From contig CP111109.1 of the NCBI GenBank assembly GCA_026314275.1, positions 2,294,001-2,358,000 of the forward strand: a stretch of DNA of 64,000 nt, given 5' to 3'. The stretch is from JAGOEY01 sp017997515 (GTDB lineage Bacteria > Pseudomonadota > Gammaproteobacteria > Burkholderiales > Burkholderiaceae_C). The position numbers and the translations under genes are program-made. The notes under the pieces were generated by a model. It made no database searches. It saw only the letters and a program-made list of their open reading frames with translations, and was not told the DNA's origin. Each line of letters starts with the position of its first letter. Position 1 is the first letter of the stretch. Positions 9,059 through 18,735 of the stretch are shown here, in pieces.

Positions 9059-10414
9059 TTAACTTTGCACCGGGGTGCGCATGGTCACAAACTCTTCCGC
9101 CGCCGTGGGGTGGATACCAATCGTGCTGTCAAACACTGCCTTGGTTGCACCCGCACGCAGGGCCACGGCAAAACCCTGCACGATTTCACCCGCGTCCGCG
9201 CCGACCATGTGCAGGCCCACCACGCGGTCGGTGGCATCTTCCACCACCAGTTTCATGAGCGTGCGTTCGCTGCTGCCGCTCAACGTGTGTTTCAGTGCTT
9301 TGAATTCGCTGCGGAAAACGGTGACGGCACCAAATTTCTTGCGGGCGTCAGCCTCGCTGTAACCCACCGTGCCGATGGACGGGTGGGTGAATACGGCGGT
9401 GGGGATAAATTCATAGTCCATGCTGCGCTGGCCAGTGCCAAACAGCGCGTCCACCACCACCATGGCCTCGGCCAGGGCCACTGGGGTCAGTTGCACCCGC
9501 GCGGTCACGTCGCCCAGGGCGTAGATGGACGGCACCGAGGTTTGGTACTGCGCGTTGACGGTGATGGCACCGCCCTTGCCCTGTTCCACACCGGCCGCTT
9601 CCAACCCGATGTCCCGCACATGGGGTGCACGTCCCGTGGCGTAGAGCACGGCGTCGGCCTGTAATACGGTTCCTGATTTCAGGGCCACGTCCAGGCCCTT
9701 GGCCGTGCGTGTGATGGCCTGCACCTCGGTTTTGACTTGCAGGTCAATGCCGGTCTTGCGCATTTCCCCCGCGACGAAGTTGCGCACCTCCTCGTCAAAC
9801 CCCCGCAGCACCTGGTCGCCCCGGTTCAGCAAGCTGACCTGTGCGCCCAGCCCCTGGAAGATGGATGAAAACTCGCAGGCGATGTACCCGCCACCCACCA
9901 CCACCAGCCGTTGGGGGAACGGGTCAAGGTCGAACATGTCGTCGGATGTGATGACAAATTCACGGCCCGGAATGTCCGGCACCTGGGGGCTGCCGCCCGT
10001 GGCCACCAGAATGTGGCGCGCGCTGTGCTGCTGGCCGTTCACTTCCACCGTGTGGGCGTCCACCAGCCGGGCCCAGCCGGGAATGGTCTGTACACCAGCA
10101 GCCGTCAGCAGGCCTTGGTAGATGCCGTTGAGTCGAGTGATTTCGCGGGCGCGGTTGGTTTTGAGCAGGCCCCAGTCCAGCACAGGCTGCGTGGCGCTCC
10201 AGCCATAACCTGCGGCCTCCTCGAATGCTTCGGCGTAGTGGGCCGCGTAGCTGTAGAGCTTCTTCGGGATACAGCCCACGTTGACGCAGGTGCCGCCCAG
10301 TGCACCCACTTCGGCCAGCGCCACGCGTGCGCCGCGCTGGGCGGCCATACGGGCAGCGCGCACACCGCCGCTGCCGCCGCCGATGACAAAAAGGTCGAAG
10401 TCGAATGTCTGCAT
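9059..10414 (-). CDS. gor: Glutathione-disulfide reductase
   Basis: A 451-residue FAD/NADPH disulfide oxidoreductase. It has an N-terminal FAD dinucleotide fold (GGGSGG), the redox pair Cys43/Cys48 in GGTCVNVGC, an NADPH-binding fold (VGGGYIACE), the ATGRAP second FAD motif, and a dimerisation domain ending with the catalytic His-Glu in HPTAAEE. The CVNVGC spacing and the C-terminal end fit glutathione reductase better than lipoamide dehydrogenase. It keeps cytosolic glutathione reduced. ATG 10414 is chosen because the protein then begins just before the FAD-binding strand. Confidence 0.9.
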   Translation of the reverse strand: MQTFDFDLFVIGGGSGGVRAARMAAQRGARVALAEVGALGGTCVNVGCIPKKLYSYAAHYAEAFEEAAGYGWSATQPVLDWGLLKTNRAREITRLNGIYQGLLTAAGVQTIPGWARLVDAHTVEVNGQQHSARHILVATGGSPQVPDIPGREFVITSDDMFDLDPFPQRLVVVGGGYIACEFSSIFQGLGAQVSLLNRGDQVLRGFDEEVRNFVAGEMRKTGIDLQVKTEVQAITRTAKGLDVALKSGTVLQADAVLYATGRAPHVRDIGLEAAGVEQGKGGAITVNAQYQTSVPSIYALGDVTARVQLTPVALAEAMVVVDALFGTGQRSMDYEFIPTAVFTHPSIGTVGYSEADARKKFGAVTVFRSEFKALKHTLSGSSERTLMKLVVEDATDRVVGLHMVGADAGEIVQGFAVALRAGATKAVFDSTIGIHPTAAEEFVTMRTPVQS

Positions 10415-10487
10415 GGATGGGGCTTTCACTTTTTTCTGTGGAGCCCCGAGCATGCCTGTTGCCGTGTTTCCCTGCAAACGGCGCTGC

Positions 10488-11276
10488 TCAAGCCAGGGTT
10501 GCGAGGAAGGCTTCCAGCACCGGGTTGACGGCCTCCGGGTGGGTCAGGTTGGCGGCATGCCCTGCGCCCGCAATCACGGCCAACTGGGCGTTGGGAATCG
10601 CCTGGGCCATGGCCTGTCCGCGCGGCAAGGTGATGGCGTTGTCGCTGTCGCCATGCACCACCAGCGTGGGTACAGTGATCTGCTGAATTTTGTCGCTGAT
10701 GTCGTCGCGGCTGCCCAGTGTGGTGAAACACTGCAACAGGTTGGGCACGGTGATGTGCCGCCACTTGGCGTGCCATGCGGCCGCGCCGGGCCATTGGTCG
10801 CCGAGGATGATGTGTTCGATGATCGCGGCCGTCTGGTCCGATAGGCCGTTGGTGACCCAGTCTTCCACCAGCGCCTGGTGCCCGGGCATCAGGGCCGGGT
10901 CTTCGGGCATGGCCTGGGTGTCGATCAGCACCAGGGCGCGCACGATGTCCGGGTGTGTCAGCGCGCAACGCAGCGACAGATAACCTCCTTGCGACATACC
11001 CGCCAACACAGCTTTCTTCACACCCAGGTGCGCCAGCAGGGCCGCCAGGTCATTGGCCGAGTCGTAGTAACTGAACGGCGCGCATTCGGCCCCGGCGGTC
11101 TGGCCGTGCCCGCGTTCGTCCCAGGTGATGCAGCGGTAACGGGATTTCAGCGCAGCCACCTGCGGCGCAAACATGCTGCTGTCCATCAGCAGCCCGTGCG
11201 AGAAAACGATGGCAGGGCCGTTGCCTCCGCTGTCCTCAAAGTACAGGTTCTGTCCGTTGACCTGGGCGAATGGCAT
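10488..11276 (-). CDS. Alpha/beta hydrolase
   Basis: A 262-residue alpha/beta-hydrolase fold protein with an HG oxyanion motif (FSHGLL), DERGHG, and the nucleophile elbow GMSQGG (Ser95). The catalytic His is in AGAGHAANL near residue 240, and an acid lies in the HGDSD stretch. It resembles 3-oxoadipate enol-lactonase/esterase-type family members, but nothing nearby fixes the substrate. It sits 73 bp upstream of gor on the same strand, divergent from dbpA. Confidence 0.8.
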   Translation of the reverse strand: MPFAQVNGQNLYFEDSGGNGPAIVFSHGLLMDSSMFAPQVAALKSRYRCITWDERGHGQTAGAECAPFSYYDSANDLAALLAHLGVKKAVLAGMSQGGYLSLRCALTHPDIVRALVLIDTQAMPEDPALMPGHQALVEDWVTNGLSDQTAAIIEHIILGDQWPGAAAWHAKWRHITVPNLLQCFTTLGSRDDISDKIQQITVPTLVVHGDSDNAITLPRGQAMAQAIPNAQLAVIAGAGHAANLTHPEAVNPVLEAFLATLA

Positions 11277-11387
11277 GGTGTCTCCTTGTGGTTATTTGGC
11301 AGGGATAAAACGCGTCCAGGCATCGTAGGAGCAGCGCCGCAAGCCACCAAACCAGGCTTGTAACCTGTGGGACAACGATAATCAGGG

Positions 11388-12784
<1,397 letters not shown>

Positions 12785-12802
12785 ACCTGGTTGCAGGCGT
12801 AA

Positions 12803-12836
12803 AAAAGGCACTTTTCATATATGAAAAGTGCCTTTT
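12803..12836. terminator. Bidirectional rho-independent terminator
   Basis: A perfect 34-bp palindrome, with arms AAAAGGCACTTTTCATA and complement, has T/A runs on both sides. It lies 19 bp after dbpA and before the end of the convergent WS/DGAT gene, so it can serve both strands. Confidence 0.85.
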
Positions 12837-12885
12837 GCGCAGGTGGGTCGTGCGGTAGTAGCTATTAAATTAATAGTATTTTGTT
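12836..12885 (-). repeat. R1 repeat copy (partial)
   Basis: A degenerate R1 copy directly abuts the dbpA terminator: TGCGCAGGTGGGTCGTGCGG, then AGCTATTAAATTAATAG. The GGCC-side end is missing. Confidence 0.5.
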
Positions 12886-12895
12886 GGCGGCTTTG

Positions 12896-14575
12896 TCAGG
12901 CGCTTTTGCGTGCGCGGGGTGCCCGGGCGGCACGGGGCGCTGCGGCAGCTGCGGCCACCAGGGCAAGTGGTGCCTCAATGGCCTGCTTGGCGGCCTTGGC
13001 TTTGCGGGGCACCGGTGTTGGCTTGGAGGCAGCGGCCTTGGTTGCAGGTTTGCGGACGGGTTTACGCGGCGTTTTGGGCACGGCCGGGGTGGTGGCAGCC
13101 TCTGGCGCAGGGGCCGCCGTGGGCACAGGTGTCAGTTTCAGCAACTCCAGGTGCGCTCCACGCATGTAGTCGGCCAGCACCGGCAGGTCGGGCATGGCTT
13201 TGCGGCAAGCGATCAGGCCAAAGTCGAGTGCGCCGTTGTAGCTTTGCACGGTGACGTTGAGCGCCAGGCTGTGGCCCGCGATGGACACAGGGTAATAGGT
13301 CAACATCTTCGCGCCCGCCATGTACAGCGCCACCTTGGGGCCGGGCACGTTGGAGATGGCCACGTTGGCCACCGGTGGCATTTTGTTGGCCAGCTTGGAG
13401 CGGCCAAACAGCGAGGCCATACCGCTGATGAGCCACGGTGCACCCAGCGACGGGAAGTCGGTGGGCAGCACCGACTTCATGCTGGCGGTGGTGGCCTTGG
13501 CGGCGGCGCTGGAGGCACGGATAGCCTTCAGCCGTTGGATCGGGTCGTCGATGGTGCTGGCCAGGCTGATCCGCATCATGGACGCCTGGGTGTTCATCTC
13601 GGTGTTGCCACTTTCGCGCAGGCTGACCGGTACGGCGGCCAGCAGCGGCATGGTGGGCACACAATTCAGATCCCGCAGGTAACGCCGCAGTGCACCCGAG
13701 CAAATGGCCAGCACCACGTCGTTGAGTGTGACGCCGTTGCCCTTGGAGATGTGTTTGATCTCGGCCAGCGGGATCGACAGGCTGGAGAACACCCGCTGGT
13801 TGGTGATGCTGACGTTGATAGGGGTGCGCGGGCCAAACCAGGTGGTGGGCGCTTTTTCAGGGGATGCCACGGAGGTGCTGTCGCCGTCGGTTTCGACCTT
13901 GGCGGGGCGCAGCATCTGGTAGACCGACCGTGCCAGGGTGGGCAGGGTTTTGGCCAGTTTGATGGTTTGCACCACGCTGTTTTTGAGGCCTGCGGTGGTC
14001 AGCTCTGCAATGCCGTAGGTGTCTGCACCCATCGACGTGCGGCGTTGGGGCGCAGGGCGCACGGCGCGGGGTGTGGCGCTCAGGTCCATGATGGCGTGGG
14101 CCAGGGCCACACCGGCTTCACCGTCCACAGCCGCGTGGTGCACCTTGGAGTAAAACGCCACGTGGCGGGTGCCGGGTGGGGCATCGACCGGGGTTTCGAT
14201 GCCTTCGATCACATAAAACTCCCACAGCGGGCGGCTGCGGTCGAGCAGGCTGGAATGCAGCCGGCCCACCAGTTTGTCGAGCTGCGCGCGGTTGCCGGGC
14301 TTGGGCAGCACCGTGGAGCGGATGTGGTATTCGAGGTCGAGGTCTTCGTCGGCCACCCAGATCGGGTTGGCCAGCTCGAACGGCATGTTCACCAGTTTGC
14401 GCTGGAACACGGGTGCCAGGTGCATGCGCTGGGCAATGTGGGTGCGCAGGTTGTCGAGAAACTCACCTTCGTAGCCTGGCGGGAGTTCGAAGATGTTGAG
14501 CCCGCCGACATGCATCGGTGTTTCGGGCGTCTCTACGTACAAAAAGGCTGCGTCCAGGCCGCTGAGGTGGTTCAT
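12896..14575 (-). CDS. Wax ester synthase / diacylglycerol acyltransferase (WS/DGAT) with Lys/Ala-rich tail
   Basis: A 559-residue protein that uses acyl-CoA to form wax esters or triacylglycerol. The catalytic HHxxxDG motif is present (H146-H147-A-A-V-D151-G152), as are the family N-terminus (NHLSGLDAAFLYVE) and a later PLLAAVPVS stretch. The final roughly 85 residues are not part of the enzyme fold. They are rich in Ala, Lys, Arg and Pro with repeated PRK/PVRK units, like histone-H1-like or granule-associated tails. Usual family length is near 450-480, so the tail accounts for the excess. It may bind DNA, polyphosphate or lipid bodies; that is inference. Confidence 0.88.
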   Translation of the reverse strand: MNHLSGLDAAFLYVETPETPMHVGGLNIFELPPGYEGEFLDNLRTHIAQRMHLAPVFQRKLVNMPFELANPIWVADEDLDLEYHIRSTVLPKPGNRAQLDKLVGRLHSSLLDRSRPLWEFYVIEGIETPVDAPPGTRHVAFYSKVHHAAVDGEAGVALAHAIMDLSATPRAVRPAPQRRTSMGADTYGIAELTTAGLKNSVVQTIKLAKTLPTLARSVYQMLRPAKVETDGDSTSVASPEKAPTTWFGPRTPINVSITNQRVFSSLSIPLAEIKHISKGNGVTLNDVVLAICSGALRRYLRDLNCVPTMPLLAAVPVSLRESGNTEMNTQASMMRISLASTIDDPIQRLKAIRASSAAAKATTASMKSVLPTDFPSLGAPWLISGMASLFGRSKLANKMPPVANVAISNVPGPKVALYMAGAKMLTYYPVSIAGHSLALNVTVQSYNGALDFGLIACRKAMPDLPVLADYMRGAHLELLKLTPVPTAAPAPEAATTPAVPKTPRKPVRKPATKAAASKPTPVPRKAKAAKQAIEAPLALVAAAAAAPRAARAPRARKSA

Positions 14576-14682
14576 GGTGCGAAATCTGCAAGGAGATCAG
14601 AAAAGTCGGGCACGCATAATCGCCCGCTTTTGCCGCCGTGCAAAGCACCCTGGGGTCACTTGGGGTCGGGGTTTTCCCGCTC

Positions 14683-15360
14683 CTATGCTTTGTTGGGCAC
14701 TGCCAGGGCGGCTGGCGCGTCCAGGCCACCACCATCCCCCACGTCGCGGTCCACTAGCGCCGCATACTGCCGGATCAGGTGCGCCAATGAGGCCACTTCG
14801 AGTTTGGCAAACACCCGGGCGCGGTGGGACTCGACAGTGCGGGGCGACAGCGTGAGCGCCCGGCCGATCTCCTTGTTGGTCAGGCCTTCAACGATCAGGC
14901 CCAGCACCTCACATTCGCGCTCGGTGAGCTGGGCGTACCGCGCCACGGCATGGCGGTCGGCCTGGTTGCGCTGGCGTGACTTCACATGCTGGCGCACGGC
15001 GTTCTGCAGCGCTTCGATCAAGGCCTCGTCATCGACCGGTTTTTCCAAAAACTCGGCGGCACCGGCCTTGAAGGCGCGGCGGCACATCTCCACCGTGCCA
15101 TGGCCCGTCAGCATGATGACGGGTTGGTCTACCCCCTGGGCGACCAGGGTGTCGAGCACGGTGAGACCGCTGGTGCCGGGCATACGCACGTCGAGCACGA
15201 TGGCACCAATACTCTGGCGTTCGAATTGCGCCAGAAAAACCAGCGGGTCGGCCCAGGTCTGCACCCGCAGGCCCACCGTGCCGATCAGCAGGGCCAGGCT
15301 GCTGCGCACCGCTTCGTCGTCGTCGATCAGGTGGATCAGGGGGGACAGTGTGTCGGTCAT
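14683..15360 (-). CDS. FixJ/NarL-type response regulator
   Basis: A 225-residue protein with an N-terminal receiver domain (acidic pocket DDD near residues 13-15, phospho-acceptor D57 in VLDVRMP, T in MLTGHG, K in EKPV) and a C-terminal LuxR-type HTH (LTEREREVL-like, then LSPRTVESHRARV). The start overlaps the stop of the upstream sensor kinase by 4 bp, so the two are translated together. The target genes cannot be read from the sequence. The FixJ-like form suggests transcriptional activation in response to an extracytoplasmic or redox signal. Confidence 0.88.
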   Translation of the reverse strand: MTDTLSPLIHLIDDDEAVRSSLALLIGTVGLRVQTWADPLVFLAQFERQSIGAIVLDVRMPGTSGLTVLDTLVAQGVDQPVIMLTGHGTVEMCRRAFKAGAAEFLEKPVDDEALIEALQNAVRQHVKSRQRNQADRHAVARYAQLTERECEVLGLIVEGLTNKEIGRALTLSPRTVESHRARVFAKLEVASLAHLIRQYAALVDRDVGDGGGLDAPAALAVPNKA

Positions 15361-16838
15361 GCGGCGGCGGTTTCGAGCGGCAGTGCCAGGTGGAACGAGG
15401 CCCCGCGCGGGGCGTGGTGGGAGGCAGTCAGTGTGCCACCCATACCCATGGCGAGGGTTTCACACAAACTCAGGCCCAGCCCCAGGCCCCGTTCACGTGT
15501 GCTGAAGAAAGGCTCAAAAATGCGCCCCAGCAGGTCGGGGTGGATACCCGGGCCGCTGTCGGACACGGTCAGCACGCCCTGGCCGCTGGTGAGGTTGAGC
15601 GACAGGATCAGCCTGCGGTCGCTGGCGGGCACCAGCTCCAGCGCCTGCAGCGCATTCATCAGCAGGTTGTGCACGATCTGCTCCAGTGCCACAGCGTCGG
15701 CGTGCACCGTGACGGCTGGCACGACGCAGGGCAGCACGGTAGGGGTCACGTTGCGCCGCTGGCATTCGGGCTCCAGCAGATACAACACGTCGCGCACCAC
15801 GTCCTGCAGCACCACCGGTTCGCGCTGGCCGCTGAGCTGGGGCCGCTCCACCGCGCGGCGCAAACGGCCCACGACATCTGCGGCGCGCCGGGCCTGCTCC
15901 ACGGCCTGGGCCATGGCCGCGCGGGCGGGGTCGAGTTCAGGCGGGGTTTCGCGCAGCATGCGGCCTGCGGCCTGGGTGTTGGCGAGCAGGGCGGTCAGCG
16001 GCTGGTTCAGCTCGTGCGCCATCCCTGCTGCCAGTTCACCCATGGCGTTGAGGCGTGCCACCTGGCCCAGGCGCAGCAGTTCTTCTGCCCGGCGGCGGCC
16101 GGCGCGCTGGCGTTGCAAGGCCATCAGCGCGGCCAGCAGTGCGGCCACGGCCAGCGCCCAGGCGGCCATCCACATCCAGGGCAGTTGCTGCCAGCCCACT
16201 TGCTGGCTGGCCACCAGGTCGAACGGCTGGCTGTCGGAGGCGAGGCGCTTGCGGAAGTCAAAACGCCAGCCGTGGTTCATGGGGGTGCCGGGTTGCAGCA
16301 CAAAGTGCTGGTTGTCCTGCTGCAGCGTGACCCGGATGGGGCTGGACTGCGGCAGCATCGGCCATTCACTCCACGGCACGGTGCTGCGCATGTCGATCTG
16401 GATCGCAAAGCTGGCGGGCACACCACCCAGCACCAGCTGGTAACGGCCCAGGGTAAAGTCCACTCCTGCCAGCACGGCGCGGTTGTTCTTGCGCGACGCC
16501 TGCTCTGCGCTGCGCAACATGTCTGGCTGCATGGCGTCTTTGGGCCAGCTGCCTTCCTGGTCACGGCGCAAGACGCTGACCACCTGGGGGTACACCGATG
16601 GCAGGCGCAGTTCGGGCCGGGATGTGGCTGATGTGGGTTGCAGCAAGGCCAGCATGGCCATCATGGCGTCATGCTGGACCACACGCTGGCTGAGCAGGCG
16701 GTGGGCGATGCGGGCGTTGGTTTCAAAGTCCTCCTGCAGGCGCACCAGCTCCGAGCGGGCAATCCACAACGCCCCGGCACTGGTCAGCAGCAGCCAGACC
16801 AGAAACCACCCCCCATAACGACGCACAAATAGTCCCAT
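15357..16838 (-). CDS. Membrane sensor histidine kinase
   Basis: A 493-residue kinase with two transmembrane segments (about residues 10-27 and 221-241) enclosing a roughly 190-residue periplasmic sensor domain. Then come a DHp domain with the H box AHELNQPL (His275) and an HATPase domain with N box (NLLMNALQAL), DSGPGIHPD and GLGLGLSL. The NQPL form is that of FixL/DctB-type kinases. It pairs with the adjacent FixJ-type regulator. The ligand is unknown. A 92-bp gap separates it from the OmpA-like gene downstream of its start. Confidence 0.88.
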   Translation of the reverse strand: MGLFVRRYGGWFLVWLLLTSAGALWIARSELVRLQEDFETNARIAHRLLSQRVVQHDAMMAMLALLQPTSATSRPELRLPSVYPQVVSVLRRDQEGSWPKDAMQPDMLRSAEQASRKNNRAVLAGVDFTLGRYQLVLGGVPASFAIQIDMRSTVPWSEWPMLPQSSPIRVTLQQDNQHFVLQPGTPMNHGWRFDFRKRLASDSQPFDLVASQQVGWQQLPWMWMAAWALAVAALLAALMALQRQRAGRRRAEELLRLGQVARLNAMGELAAGMAHELNQPLTALLANTQAAGRMLRETPPELDPARAAMAQAVEQARRAADVVGRLRRAVERPQLSGQREPVVLQDVVRDVLYLLEPECQRRNVTPTVLPCVVPAVTVHADAVALEQIVHNLLMNALQALELVPASDRRLILSLNLTSGQGVLTVSDSGPGIHPDLLGRIFEPFFSTRERGLGLGLSLCETLAMGMGGTLTASHHAPRGASFHLALPLETAAA

Positions 16839-16930
16839 CCCGGCATTGTCGGGGCAGGGCGGGGAGGTCGTTAGCGGGGAGTTCCCGCAGAGGCAAACCC
16901 TGTCGGGGAAAACCGTTAGATCTTGGCCGA

Positions 16931-17545
16931 TCAGCGCACCAGAATCACCACACGGCGGTTCTGTGCTTCGTCGGTTTCATCTGGCGTGGGCACGGCCAGC
17001 TCGCGCTCGCCCCGGCCCACGGCGTCAATGCGGGCCGCGGGAAAACCACGTTCGATATAGATATCCCGCACTTGTTGTGCACGCCGCAGCGAGAGTGCGT
17101 CGTTGGATGCGAGGGAGCCTTTGGTGTCCGTGTGGCCCGTGACCACCAACTCCGCACCGCTGCGGCGCAGTGCTTCTTCGAGTGTCTGCGACAGGCGGAG
17201 CTGGGATTCGGCCGTGAGTGCGGTGCCTCCGGTCTGGAAGAACAACACACTGCGCGAGGGCGGTGGTGGTGCTGCGTCAAACAGAGGGGCAAACTGTTTG
17301 TGTGCGTAGGCTGCGGTGGCGGTGTCCACGATCGGGGTTCCACCCTGGCGCACCTGCATCCACTGGAAGGGTTCCGCCAGGGTTTGGCTGTTGGCGTCAG
17401 TTTGCACCTTGACGGCCGAGCGGGAGCCATCTGCCTGGGGCAATAACATCACCTGGGTGGTCGGTTTGGCCGCACATCCGACGAGGACCAGACCCGCAAT
17501 GGCCAGCGCGACGCGCTGTTGAACTACCCTGAACCACCGGTGCAT
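16931..17545 (-). CDS. OmpA-like peptidoglycan-binding lipoprotein
   Basis: A 204-residue protein with a lipoprotein signal (lipobox LVGC near residues 21-24). It ends in an OmpA C-terminal domain with TGHTDTKGS, SLRRAQQVRDIYIERG and GRGERE, residues that contact peptidoglycan diaminopimelate. It is therefore probably anchored in the outer membrane and bound to the wall. It overlaps the FecR-like gene by one base (TGATG), so the two form a pair. The central part, residues about 30-100, has no recognised domain. Confidence 0.85.
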   Translation of the reverse strand: MHRWFRVVQQRVALAIAGLVLVGCAAKPTTQVMLLPQADGSRSAVKVQTDANSQTLAEPFQWMQVRQGGTPIVDTATAAYAHKQFAPLFDAAPPPPSRSVLFFQTGGTALTAESQLRLSQTLEEALRRSGAELVVTGHTDTKGSLASNDALSLRRAQQVRDIYIERGFPAARIDAVGRGERELAVPTPDETDEAQNRRVVILVR

Positions 17546-18018
17546 CAGTTGCCCTTGCCTTCTGCGACTTCCACAATGAAATCAGTGCCAAGGATGCCGA
17601 TGGTGGAGGTGGGGGTTGTCACCTTGATCGCGTCAGGACGGGTTTTGCCAATCAAACCTGTCAGCATCCGCATCGAGCCGCGCAGCACGGACACCAGCAC
17701 GTTGCCCTCCTGTGTCGTGGCGTCGTAGGTGAAGTTTTTGAGGTCGACATGGCTGTTGGCCCCCAGCACCATGGTGGTTCCGTCGCGCAGCACCACGCTG
17801 GCTGCGCTGTTGGCACCGGTGCTGATGCTGTCGGCCGAAGCCACCGCATCGCCGGGTTGCAGTGCGCGGGAACCCCGAGCGTCGGTCACCTGGGCCTGTC
17901 CTTGCACCACTTTCATGGTGCCCGCCCGGGCTGCAGAAACAGGCGACTCTTGCGCCTGCACCCAGTCCGCAGCCGCCAGCAGCAGGAGGGGGACAACGGA
18001 GAGGATGGGCTTGTTCAT
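17545..18018 (-). CDS. FecR-domain periplasmic protein
   Basis: A 157-residue protein with a Sec signal peptide (hydrophobic stretch residues 5-20, cleavage after VQAQ or nearby) followed by a FecR domain: DAVASADSISTGANSAASVVL, GTTMVLGANS and the TPTSTIGILGTDF ending typical of the family. Unlike classical FecR there is no cytoplasmic anti-sigma part and no sigma gene nearby. Such proteins often accompany OmpA-like or adenylate-cyclase genes in this order of bacteria. The start at 18018 is chosen because it begins the signal peptide. Confidence 0.8.
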   Translation of the reverse strand: MNKPILSVVPLLLLAAADWVQAQESPVSAARAGTMKVVQGQAQVTDARGSRALQPGDAVASADSISTGANSAASVVLRDGTTMVLGANSHVDLKNFTYDATTQEGNVLVSVLRGSMRMLTGLIGKTRPDAIKVTTPTSTIGILGTDFIVEVAEGKGN

Positions 18019-18152
18019 GGCGTTTTGCAGGGGGAGGAAAAAGTGCAGGCGGGTCTGCCAGCGTCTGGCAACGGCTGCGATTCTACGAACCCCCATTTAA
18101 TTGTCAAAGCTTTGTGAACTCCTGGTTCACATTGTTGGATAAATCCCTGCCA

Positions 18153-18214
18153 TTTGCTACAAAAAAAGAAGCTTTATACGTCCGCTCAGTGCGCGCTAGT
18201 GCCATTTTTTCTTG
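18153..18214 (+). repeat. R1 repeat copy in ybeY-FecR gap
   Basis: The copy runs from TTTGCTACAAAAAAAGAAGC to GTGCCATTTTTTCTTGAAA within the 248-bp gap between ybeY and the FecR-like gene. I see no gene in the rest of that gap. Confidence 0.6.
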
Positions 18215-18266
18215 AAATTCTGGTGGGCCGCCGGCAGGCGGTTTACACAGGCCTCTGGGCACGTTC

Positions 18267-18726
18267 TTACGTTGCCAGATAGGGGTTGCTGAATCCCAGC
18301 CCCGCCAGGACTTCTGCCTCACGGGCCTCCATAGCGTCGGCGTCTTCTTCACTGGTTTCGTGGTCCCAGCCTTGGGCATGGAGCGCGCCATGCACCAGCA
18401 GGTGGGCATAGTGGGCCTGCAGAGTTTTGCCATTGTCCAGGGCTTCCTGTGCCACCACCGGCGCACACAGCACCAGGTCGGCGCTGACGACGGGCTCCTG
18501 CGTGTAGTCAAAGGTCAGCACGTTGGTGGCGTAGTCCTTCTGGCGGTAGGCCAGGTTGAGCGCACGGCCTTCTTCGGCGTCCACGATACGCACGGTGATT
18601 TCGCCTTCCAGTGCCAGCGCATGGCGCAGCCAGCGCACGACGTGGTGGCGCGGCAGGGCGGCGCGGTGTGCGGTCACCTGGGGGAACTTGCCAAACTGCA
18701 GCGACAGGGACAGGGGGGAGTGCCAT
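18267..18726 (-). CDS. ybeY: Endoribonuclease YbeY, with apparent 5' frameshift
   Basis: YbeY is a zinc-dependent endoribonuclease for 16S rRNA 3'-end maturation and ribosome quality control. The HGxLHxxGxDH zinc motif is present (VHGALHAQGWDH), with the family stretch LNLAYRQKDYATNVLTF. ATG 18726, 9 bp after the phoH stop, is the natural start. However, a run of six C after it puts it out of frame with the body; five C would give MALPLSLSLQFG and a normal protein of about 152 residues. The uninterrupted body frame extends upstream to 18797 inside phoH and has no convincing start. Sequence error or slippage are both possible. Confidence 0.82.
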
Positions 18727-18735
18727 GGTGCCGGT

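Noticed and set aside
12881..15505. 874-codon open frame on the plus strand across the WS/DGAT and response-regulator genes
   Set aside because: It covers two clear genes and an intergenic gap in antisense, and its translation resembles no protein family.
16874..16888. GCGGG-CCCGC hairpin between the OmpA-like and kinase genes
   Set aside because: Short stem without a T tract and oriented before the kinase start; not convincing as a terminator.
18508..18726. MALPPVPVAAVWQ frame starting at the ATG after phoH
   Set aside because: It runs for only 72 codons over ybeY in the wrong frame. It is better explained as the ybeY start displaced by one base in a C tract.
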